Positions 43,265-55,200 of a stretch of 64,000 nucleotides of DNA are shown in pieces (within the stretch, counting starts at the first letter, position 1; each line of letters starts with the position of its first letter). The notes under the pieces were generated by a model, which ran no database searches, was not told the origin of the DNA, and was given only the letters and a program-made list of their open reading frames with translations. The stretch is from Plazaster borealis (taxonomy: Eukaryota; Echinodermata; Asteroidea; Forcipulatida; Labidiasteridae), in contig CM037462.1 in assembly GCA_021014325.1 (NCBI GenBank), positions 21,038,135 through 21,102,134 of the forward strand, given 5' to 3'. The position numbers were made by a program, and so were the translations under genes.

Positions 43265-46200
43265 ATGGAGGATGAAAATGCCGTCTCTCAGAAGGAGTCA
43301 GAAACTGCCAAGGAGGAAGAGAAAGAGATGGACACTACTAAGGAGAAAGGCTTGAAACCTGGAAGTGCTGGCTCCTCCAAAACCAGAACCCCATCAGCTT
43401 CTAGTAAGAGGAGCGTTTCTCCAGCCAAGACCCCGTCCACAAAGCCTGCTGCCAAGCCGGCCGATAAAGGGGCAGCTAAGGGCAAGAAACCAGTCAAAGG
43501 TTAGTCAGTTGAATTGATTTGTTAAAAGATGGCTGAGCGGTAAAAGAGCATTGGATGCAAGCTCTGGTGTTTCTGATCCGCAGAGTGTGGGTTCGAGTCC
43601 CAGCATGGCACTTGTGTCCTTGAGCAAAATACTTTACCATAGTTGTTTTGTCCTTCGGATGGGACATTAAGCCGTAGGTTCCAAGTACTAAGATTGGTAG
43701 TGCACAAAAAATAACCCAGAACACTTATCTTGGAAGAGTAGAGTTTAACCCCTGTGTTTCTGGTTTGCACATAGCAAGCATCCTTGTTTACAAGTTTCCT
43801 CAGGCTTGTGATCTACAGTGATTAAGTTCACTTATGAGACATCCTTGGTTTCATTACCAGAAATATATAATAATAATATTTGAACCAGTGAATGTTTCAT
43901 CATGGTAGATGCTCATACTTTAAAAAAAAATACACACAAGTTCAAAAAGGTTTTTCAATTGTTAAATTTGTTGTATCTTGCAACAATGTCAAATTGATTC
44001 CAGCCAGAACTGTTTTTTGTACTATCATGGCCTTTACTTTAAAAAAAATCAAAAACCTAGTGATCAGTATAAATCTGTAACGGTGGAGATTTACAAAATA
44101 AAAATACTGAAAAAGTAGTTGAAACTCTGAAAATATTTGTGTTATGGTCTCTGAAGAGAATCATATCTTACTCATACTGTAATTGTGAATTTTGATTACA
44201 GACATCTAGGTTGCAGATATTGTAAGTAATCTTCCATTGTTTGTTTAACCATTCTGAGCTTGCAAACATTGTCAAGAACAATGGAGTTCTACTGTCTTAC
44301 TGCTATAACTTCTCATTATTCAATGGGTTTGTATTGGCAGGAGGCAAATCAAAGAAGGATGAACAAGAAGAAAAACCTGCAGGTGATGGCAAAGGTAAGG
44401 AATGGGAAGGCAACCCGCTTGCAAACAAATTGGCCCTGTATTCTGGCAGTTACTAGTATGCTCAATATTACATCACCCCATACTACACCCATAGCAACCA
44501 ATGCACTGTACCCATAGCAACCAGTATACTATACCTGTAGCAAGGACAGCTTTTTGGTACCTAGATGTGTATGGCAGTGTATCATATGGGTTGTTATTGA
44601 ACAAATATTGGCTGCTTTTACTTTTTACTTGTTATGACTGCCTTAGTGCTTCATGGATCTTTCTATTTTTACCTTGATTTCACCTCGGGGGGTAAAATAG
44701 AATATTGCAGGGATCACTTCAGGAGTCATAGTTTTATTCATAGCACTCGAAACAGTCAATATATGTATACTATCAGGGGTTTCCCTCAACTTTTTTCTTC
44801 ACTCGCCGGCCGGGCGATTCAACCAAAATTGTGGGTCGCCCGCAAGTTTTTTCAGTTGCCCACATGTAGTAATGCACACAATTTATGAAGCTTAAAAAAA
44901 AAAACTAAAAAAAAAAAAATCACGGAAGTGAAGTTCGCAAAATTATGTTTTTGGACGATCTAATCCCCTAATTTCTGCCCTTAATAATACTTTTTTCACC
45001 AACAACCATTTTAATGGATTCGTGATGTGGGGATCGGTTTTATAGAACTTCTTTTACAATGAAACCTTAGTGAATAAACGATCGGTCGACGACGCACATT
45101 GGGAATAAATTCAATGAACTTTGCCCCGCATGTGGCATCGCCCTCTGTCGGCAAAAGATGTTGATGTTTGAATAGCCTTAATCCAAGGCTGTGTATAGTA
45201 TAGAATCCGCAGGCGTGCACCACACTGTGCAGCTATTCTTTACTTGGCTCGTGAACGTGTACCGAGTTGGAGACTAGCCAAGTTTTCTTATGAATATGGA
45301 AATTTCAACGGCCAATCACAGCGTGCGGAATGGTGGTTAGCATGGACTCTGGACCCGCTGTGTTGTATACTGCACAATACACCATGTGTTGTGTTTGTGC
45401 ATGGATGGACGACCGGCGGTCGACCGAACGTTGTGGTGCCGGTGGATACTCAGCACCATGTGGTTATGTGCATGCGTGTTTTAACGTTTTTATACTGAAA
45501 TAAGCAATCACGATTGCAATCGGGATTGTGGCCACATTAAATCTAGCAAATATTAAGAATTGTTAAACCATTTTACGAACTTAAAAATAATTTCTCTTTG
45601 AGATTTAACCACCATATCCTTCATTTATTGTGAAAAGGAACAAATTTTTGACTCGCCGGCGGGCTAGTAGAGAAGGGGTTTTGACTCGCCCGCCGCTGTT
45701 TTCACTCGCATTTGGCGACCGGGCGACCGCTAAGGTCGAACCCTGATTATAGTTTATGTTCCTCCAAAGTTTGAAATAGTCCAGTGTAAATCTTATTCAA
45801 GACTATAGAGCCAAAGTCCTTGCTCTATGACCATATTTAATGAAGTCTGCAAGTTTTTCTCACTCAAACCATGGAGGATAAACCAGTGTGACTAAACTGA
45901 ACATCGCAACAGACTGACACTTTTTCACTTGTTATGGTCCAAATAATAATCAAATCTGGATGAATAAGATACTTGTAATTAAGCACTGTCACGGTTGTAT
46001 GCACCATCTTGTTCAAGGGGCAGATTTGTTTATTTTGATCACTCGTTGCTGCCAGCGACTCGGCACTAGAACTTCACGCATGTTTCTGGAAGGTGCATGA
46101 CAGTTTGAGCGCTGAGTTGCAGATGGCAACGCCTGTTCAAAGAAAACAAATTTTGTAGACACTAGTGCTTTACAAATTTCTGCTGAGCAAGAATAAGTAG

Positions 46201-49200
46201 AGAACCAGTCACAAATGTTAGGTTATGACATGTTTTGTTAACTGGTAACCTATTAATGGTTAGCCTAATTGTTTTGTGCTTTGCTAATTTTGGTGCTTTT
46301 AGTATAAGCAGTTCTCTGAAATCGGGCCCTCTGTTGCTCAAAATGAAATCTAAATTCCACGTAATGGTCTTTCTCTTATATAGGATTTAAGGCATTGCAT
46401 AGTTGGTATCAATGTATATTTGGCTTGCAGTAACACCACATGTGTATATCTACTTTGCTGTGTAGATTTTTGTTCTTTGAGAACTTGTCTTGCTATAAAT
46501 TCTACTGCCGCGGAGTAGATTTCGGAGATCAGGAGACTATTCTACTGCCGCAGAGTAGATTTTCGGAATTCAGCAGACTACCTAGTTCTGAAAAGAACTG
46601 TTCTGCTTCTTTACTACTACCTAGGCGGAAGGTAGGAAATCGGTCGGGACTACTACTTTCACTTAGTGGATCGGAGGTACTTCTTGTTATTAACTTCACT
46701 GCCAAGTTGTTCTCTTGTTCCCGTCTTTATAGAAGGAGGCGGAGGAGCTGATATTATGCCTCTCTTTCTGGCCTCCAAGTCTCAGGAGCTCTTTGGCTGT
46801 GTCGCTGACGTGGACGTAACTGAGGAGAATCCTTGTAAACTCATCCCTAAGGAAGGGATCCTACAAGATATGAAGACGAGGGCTGCTGTGTCAGATTTCC
46901 ATCCAGTCAAACAAATTATGCTGGTATGTAAAGGTTTACCCCAAACCCTCCCAATTGCTGAATCCATCAGGGCCAATTTCATGGCTCTGCTTACCGTAAG
47001 TAAAGAATCGGTGCTTACGGAAGCAGGGAATTCCGCACTTACGTCAAGCATATTTCATGGGTTAGTAGGGAATTTTTGCTTGTGCGGGTGCATACACCAT
47101 GTTACTAGGCATTCTTCGTTTACACAGCTAGCACAGAAATTTGGCAGTTGCACAGTAAGCGGAGAATGGTGATCGTAAGCGCAGAATTCGGCGGGAAGCA
47201 GAGCCATGAAATTGGGCCCAGAATCTAACAGCTTGTTTGACTTGAAGCCTTTTTTAATAAGAATACCATTCGAGTATTAAAACATTCAATATTCATTGTT
47301 CTGATCAGGAACAACTATTCGATTCTAAATGAGAATTTTTTTCATCAAGTTGAAATATTGCTTAACAACGTTGCTGCACAAAGTGCCTGGGAAATGGCCG
47401 CAAGAGAAAAACAAAACATGATATTTTGGCTTGTCATCTATGCCTGATGTCGCTTAGGGATTAGTTGATAATTTGTTTTTCAAAATAAATGTGTCTTCTA
47501 AGAATACAGAGTATTCCCAAGAAAGGCTTTGAACAGGGAAAATTGTGCATTTGCCAATTTTTGTCCTCGTGTTGAAAACTTGAATCTTTAACAAAAAGAG
47601 ACACACATTTTTATTTTGAACAACAGGTTGCATTTAGATATTTCCACTAAATTTCAACTTGCTAGGGAGTCCTCCTAATTTCTGATCTGTTTCTTTTTAC
47701 ATTTAGGACTACCCAGGTGAGGAAGTATTGGTTGTATTTGACCCAGACTTCAAGCTAGGACAGAACTTCTACATTGCTTTGACCGAGGAAGCCAAACAGC
47801 GTATTCTGAAGGTAAGTAAAATGCTTTCAATCCAAGACCGTGAATTCATGGAAACAACTACGGGGTCTTTTTCTTCACAACGTTTTTTTCCAGAATGTAA
47901 AAGTACTAATACCGGCAAACTTAGAATTACACCAAGGTCATGGCTTCTGTTACCTCTAGTCTTGACCTTATAATTTATTCATTTATTATGCGCAAGTTTC
48001 ATAAAAACATGTACAGATGTGCATTACAATAGTAAAAAAAAAAAAAGTATAGACGTTAACCTTGGTGCCCCTTCAGAGTGTTTTCGTAGATTTGACAAAG
48101 TTTCAATTGAAGTGCCGTTCAGAAAATGACCTTGTCTTGTCCTTCAATGAAATGAAAGTCCGGGCTTGATCTCTGGACATAGCGTGTAAAGCTGTTGTAA
48201 ATTAAAGACTATGGTGTCCAGATTGCTTATTTGCATATGAAAGATCAGTTTATTTCAACCCTCCTACTGTTGGTAACATTTTCCAGCAAGTTGACCAACC
48301 ATTTACAATTTCAAACTGCATCTGTTGTTTACGGTTGCACAATTGTTGTATACATAACTAAATGTGTACATGTGTGTACTGCGATCTATGCATTCTCCAC
48401 ATGATAATGTATCAATCCATCACTCAAAATCACAGTGGATGATATTAGCTTGTCAGTGCAAAATTGTATCTCCGAAAACAGCACGTAGATTACGCGCGAG
48501 TTTGAAATTGTTGAAACGTTGTATCTCACTTAAAAGCCAAGATGTACACACAAAACCAGTATGTGCCGAGTTTGAAATTGTTGAAACGTTGTATCTCACT
48601 TAAAAGCCAAGATGTACACACAAAACCAGTATGTGCCGAGATACAGCGTTTTTGCACGGAGCATTTTTGTGCGAGATATGGCGTTTTTTAAAATTGAGTT
48701 ACAATGTTTTTGCACTGACACGAAGATATTGAACGGTCAGATTGAGGAAGGGTTACAAGACACAGCTAAACACCCATTTAGAGTACCCAGTTCCTCCATA
48801 ACCTTGGTGACCCTTGAAAGGCAGGCTTTTAAGGTATCGTACACGTTTGGTAATGACTCAAAACAAATATTAGCACAAAAACAAGAAGTTTTTATTCCTA
48901 TCTGAAAGCACACAAATTAGTACAACAAGGGTGTTTTTTCTGTCATCATTTTCTTGCAACTCCGATGACCAATTGAGCCCAAATTTTCACAGGCTTGTTA
49001 TTTTATGCATATGTTGGGATACACCAAGTGAGAACACCGGTCTTTGACAATTCCCAAACATGTTCAGTGCCTTTAAACATGAATCAAGTAGGACTTACGC
49101 ACTGAAACTCTTAATCAATACAGTAGTTTCTTACAAACAATAACCATTTGAACGTTCTTATGAAAATGCTACAGCCTCCATCTGAGGAAGTTGAGGAAGG

Positions 49201-52200
49201 GGCGGAGCAAACTGATGGTGGTGGTGGTGGAGGGGTGCCTGGTGAGGAGGAGGAAGTCATAGTGTATCGATACATTCCTCCAGAGCCCAAGAAGTGGGTG
49301 TCTCTCGGCAGCGAAGTTGAGATCGAGGAGGAGAGTGTGGTTGAAAGCAGACCTAAGGTGAGCAAGGAAATAACAAAGAAACAAGGTTGCAAAAGTTATA
49401 GCTGTTAAATTTGCATGGTATTTTCTGGTTCTGTGGTATGAGTAGAATGTGGTTCTGGTAAGAAGTTCTTCTGAAATTGGAGTAGATTAGTGGAGCAGGG
49501 AACTTCTTCTTGTATGACGTTTGATGACCGTGTCGACTAAGTTAGTTCTGAAAGAACTTGTCCTGCTAATTATTATCTACTGTCACGGAGTAGATTTGTG
49601 GATCAGTGTGGGACGTTTACATGTTGGTTATTTTGTTTCTGTTATTATGTGTTTTTAGTTATTAAAAAAAAACTTAAACAAATTGAGGGGCGTAGTTTTA
49701 TATATCAGGTTTTCAGTGTCATGTTTTGGGATGACAATCTTTCTAGATTAAATCTTTGTAGATTAAAGGGATTGTATAGACCTTGTGACCTTTGTTTACA
49801 ATAAGTGTGACCTTGTACATTCTTGGGCCTTTCTGGCAGGCAAGATACTGCACTAGTCATATGGGAAAGTTTACATTTTGTGTCATAATTTCCACATAAA
49901 TCCAAGAGTTATAAAAGTAACAGCTGAACAAGTTTTGAGATGTGCCCCCTTTAATCATATCAAAAGTTGAAAAAATTAGACAGTGCAATCTCCATAAAAT
50001 ATAGGATTTTATGTTGTCTTCCATTGAGCTGTGTACAAATCGTGCCTGCAGGAAATCCAGGCTTGGTGACTCTTTTGTAAACATGTGATGTCACAGGTCA
50101 CATCATCTAAACGTTTGGTAATTGGAACCCACTGTTTTTTTTTCAACCCTATATAGTTGTAGATAGATACCATAAAACTAACCTGTGAAAATTATATTTC
50201 AAAAGGTGGTAGCGTTTTTGAAGCGGTTATGTCCACGCAGGAAGAATAATCTGCAATTGGAATACACAATCTGAGAAACTTTCCTGACAGAAATGCTTCT
50301 CAGATTCAAATTCTTTTGGATAAAAACTGATATCCTTTTCCATAACCACATTACTTTAAAGTGAAATGTTTCTCAAAATGCTTTGTACTATCAGAAGCTG
50401 CTGTACTTCTTACTAAGTAAGTTTTTATTGCTATTGAAATGAGTACTTACCAATGTATACTTTCCCTTTAAGTAGAAATGAAATATATTTTCTTGTGTTG
50501 ATTTGTGTCACTAGATTCAAATGACTATCCAGAGAGTGCGACGTGAGTTCGGCGCACCGATTAAGTTCACCGACCGGAACGCAGATGATGTAAAGGATGG
50601 GTACATTGAATGCTCATCATTTGAAGACAAAAGCTACAATGTGAAGAAGATGGAGATGGATTTCGGAACACAGGCTGTGCCTACATATACAGAAAGCGGC
50701 ACTCAGACTGAATGGTAAGGTGGTGTTGTTAATCATTTATTTTCATTTATTAATTTTGGTTGTGAAGTAAAGGACTCTTGGAAAAAGCAAACTGAATCAC
50801 TATACTAGCCAAGAACCCCATGGAGAGGAGACAAAGAAGGAAGTTTCAGTTTTAGATGTGGGAGGAAAAACTAAGAGAATTATTCCAGGGGAAACCCACA
50901 ACATCAGGGCCCAAATTCATGGCTCTGCTTACCGCTGAATTCTGCGCTTACGATCAGTATTCTCCCCTGACTGTGAAATTGCAGAATTTCTTCACTAGCT
51001 GTCTAAGCTAAGAATGCCTAGTAAAGTGGAGTCCGACGCACACAAGAAAAAAATCCCTGCTAACCCGTGAAATATGCTTGACGTAAGCTTGAATTCTGCG
51101 CTTACGATCAGTATTCTCCGCTGACTGTGAAATTGCAGAATTTCTTCACTAGCTGTCTAAGCGAAGAATGCCTAGTAAAGTGGAGTCCGACGCACACAAG
51201 AAAAAAATCCCTGCTAACCCGTGAAATATGCTTGACGTAAGCGCGGAATTCCCCGCTTCCGTAAGCGCCGATTTTTGCTTACAGTGAGCAGAGCCATGAA
51301 ATTTGGCCCTGGTAGGGACTGAAAACCCAATCCACATGGTACCCCCGGAGGGATTCTAACCAGGGTCGTAGAGATTGAAGGCGAGGAACGATAACACTAC
51401 GCCAACCTTAGCGCCCACTATTGTCTCATTCAATTAATCTGCCTAGTTAATAATATCACTCTTATTTCGTTGATCAGGAAACATCCACGCAACCAAGCCA
51501 CTCAGTATTTTGCACGGGAATTCAACATTGATGAGAAGAAGACATTGATGGAGACGGAGGAGGTGCTCAACACCATCAATAAAGTCACACCAAGGTATGC
51601 TGGAAGGATGAGGGATTGAGGGAGGGAGGAAGTGGGGGAAAGGTGTGTGGGAAAGGTACATCAAATCATTCATCGGTTATGTCATGATTTATTTTCACAT
51701 CAGCTTCACTAGAGGGAGGCCTCCTGGCTCGCTTGTAACATCGTCTCGTCAGCTGCACAGGAAGAGGGCCTTCTGACTCTCTTGTAACATCGTCACATCA
51801 GCTTCACTAGAGGGAGGCCTCCTGGCTCGCTTGTAACATCGTCACATCAGCTGCACTAGGAGAGGGCCTTCTAATTCTCTTGTGACATTGTCACATCAGC
51901 TGCACTAGGAGAGGGCCTTCTAATTCTCTTGTGACATTGTCACATCAGCTGCACTAGGAGAGGGCCTTCTAACTCTCTTGTGACATTGTCACATCGGCTT
52001 CACTAGAGGGGGCCTTCTGGCTCGCTTGTAACATTGTCACATCAGCTGCACTAGGAGAGGGCCTTCTAATTCTCTTGTGACATTGTCACATCAGCTGCAC
52101 TAGGAGAGGGCCTTCTAATTCTCTTGTAACATTGTCTCGTCAGCTGCACTAGGAGAGGGCCTTCTAAGTCTCTTGTGACATTGTCACATCGGCTTCACTA

Positions 52201-55200
52201 GAGGGGGCCTTCTGGCTCGCTTGTAACATTGTCTCGTCAGCTGCACTAGGAGAGGGCCTTCTAATTCTCTTGTGACATTGTCACATCAGCTTCACTAGAG
52301 GGGGCCTTCTGGCTCGCTTGTAACATCGTCTCGTCAGCTGCACTAGGAGAGGGCCTTCTAATTCTCTTGTGACATTGTCACATCAGCTTCACTAGAGGGG
52401 GCCTTCTGGCTCGCTTGTAACATCGTCTCGTCAGCTGCACTGGAAGAGGGCCTTCTGACTCTCTTGTGACATTGTCACATCAGCTTCACTAGAGGGGGCC
52501 TTCTGGCTCGCTTGTAACATTGTCTCGTCAGCTGCACTGGAAGAGGGCCTTCTGACTCTCTTGTGACATTGTCACATCGGCTTCACTCCGACACAAATCT
52601 TTGAGTGCTGCTTTCACATCACTCCTGGGGAAACCGGTCTTTCTCTCGGTCCGGTCCTTCCGTATGGAACTCACTCCCCATCAAACTGAGAAAGGAGACT
52701 TCCTACCTCACATTCAAGAACAAACTCAAAACCCACCTCTTTTAATAAGTTGTTATGGTTCTCAGATGTCAGTTTTAGTTAAGGGTCCTGCGCCAGGAGT
52801 GTCACTATGTGACAGACATGGCGCATTATAAGTCTCCATTATTATTATTAGTATTAAAGGAACATTACAGAATTGGTTTTTGCTAACAAAACAGTTAAGC
52901 ACTTTATATAATCCACCATATACACAAACTGACAAACCTGTAGAAGTTTGAGATCGATCAGCCATCTGGGTCACGAGAAAATAGTGGAAAACCGATTACA
53001 CATTTGCATGTGTTATACAATGCATGAATAAAACGCTCATGAGCGATAAACTCCAATCGGAAATTAGTTTTATTTATTTCTCATCAAATATGGCATTTCA
53101 GACAAATATTTCTAGGGATGTTTTCTACTATCATCATCATTAGACCGTGTAAGTTTTATGTAAATCTGTGATCTTAAAGAACATTTTAATCACCAGTTCT
53201 GTAACGTTCCTTTAAGTAGAAAATATTCTTGCTTAGCAGATCATTTTAATGATTAGAATGTTGTATGTTTGTTTCCTCATTCTTTGTAGGTTTGAGTTGG
53301 CTCTACAGCAAAATGAGATCATGAATGTATTCTTTGATGACTGGGTGGCCCTCGCTGATACAGACAGCACCTTTGGCAGCAAGTCTGACAGCCACCTAAA
53401 GGTTAGACAACTTACACCGGACTCACAATACTCTGTTGGTTTGGTTTGGTTTGGTTTGGTTTGTTTATTTCCATATATCATAACTAGACAATCTGTCAAT
53501 ACCTGAATTAGATACAAATGGAGGGCACCTGCAGGAAAAAGCCAAGGCTTATACAGGCCCAGGGGCCGATTTCACAAAAAGATAAGACTTATGTGAAGTT
53601 AGGACCAGTAACTGGTCCTAACTTAAGACATAGTCCTATCTCTTAGCAATGCCTAGGACTAGTCCTAAGTTAGGAAGAGTTTGTGAAATTGACCCCTGGT
53701 CCCTTTAATTAAAGTGAATTAATAATAACGATGATAATTACTGGACCAAAAAAGGAGAAGAGTACCTGTATATAACAAACAATGGTAAAAAAACAATAGT
53801 AAATTAATAGATGTATTTATACAGAGTGGAATGAATGTGTGACAAAAACGAATGAAGCGAAGGGAAATAATAGAAAAATTATTTTCAGTGGCGTGTCGTG
53901 GCCGAGCTGATAAGAGCACCTTCGGATGGGACGTAAAACCGTTGGTCCTGGTGTTGTGTAACGCACGTAAAAGAACCCAGTGCACTTATTGAAAAGAGAA
54001 GGGGTTCGCCCCAGTTACTTCTAGAAACTATAAGGCTCCCCCGTGAGCCTTATAGGGGTCTAATATTTTGGCCGTCCTTAACGCTATACGTTTTTGAAAT
54101 CATCGTTGATAGGTGAAAGTTTTACGATCGTTCGCCATCAATAACTGAAGTTTCCTTTGTACTCTCCACCAAAAACTGCGCGGTGTGCGCAGAGCCTAAA
54201 GACAGCGCGGTTTGCGCCAGGCAGAAGGCTCCACGTACACCGCGCTGTCTTAATTTTTGCGCAATGTGTGAATGCTGCGTGAGTGCCGCGATGAAGAGCA
54301 AAACAACCGTGAGTACCGAGTAGAAAATTGCCTTTTTTGAAGAAATTTTTGAACGTAACTTAAAAAAAAAGGCCATACAAGCATTATGAATGTATAATAA
54401 GTGTGTGGGGAAAGTTTTTGGTGGAGAGTACAAAGGAAACTTCAGTTATTGATGGCGAACGATTGTAAAACTTTCACCTATCAACGATGATTTCAAAAAT
54501 GTATAGCGTTAAGGAGGGCCAAAATATTAGACCCCTGTAAGGCTCACGGGGAGCCTTATAGTTTCTAGAAGTACGCCCCGGTGTTCCTGGTTTGATTGGC
54601 TGCATATTGCGCCACAACACCTTGTAAACCATTACATGGTGCTATGCAAAGGAGTAGGTCTCATACTTAGATAGCCCCACATACCTTGCAGGAAAATGCT
54701 GAATGTTGAAACGCCTTGAGCGTCACTGAGTGATGGATATGAGCGCTATATAAGAAGCCACTATTATTATTAAATTAATAGACTTGATATATCGGAATGT
54801 AATCATATGTACATATGTCATTTCAGGAGTTTACATCTTAGATAATATTGGAAAAAAGTTGGTTTTTCAGGTATCTTTTAAAGCTGTGCACAATTCTTAA
54901 AAAAGGTGTAGGGGTAAGCTGATTTCGGAGTAGGAGGCCTTGATGTCTGACTGTTTCCTTAAATAATGTGGTCCTAGCCTTTCCTATATGAATTTTAGTT
55001 TAAACTAAAGAATTAAATTTAAACTCTCATGATTTGTTTTCAAATGTAACCTTTTTTATTGAAATATTTGATTTCAGTTTTCGCTCTTTTTGTAACAAAA
55101 AACTTTTACGATACTGAAGTTTATCAAAATACTTGACCTTATTTTCAAACAGGAGTACCAGTCATTCACTGATCTCCAGTTCAGTAAAGACAAAGCCATC

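Noticed and set aside
43526..43610. tRNA-Leu/Ser-like gene
   Set aside because: A and B boxes are present, but it is the head of a SINE with several relatives in the window.
46923..47172. Extension of DNAI3 exon 3 into the following open frame
   Set aside because: The extension runs into a MITE. The donor CTG/GTATGT at 46923 joins in frame to the conserved DYPGEEVL exon at 47707.
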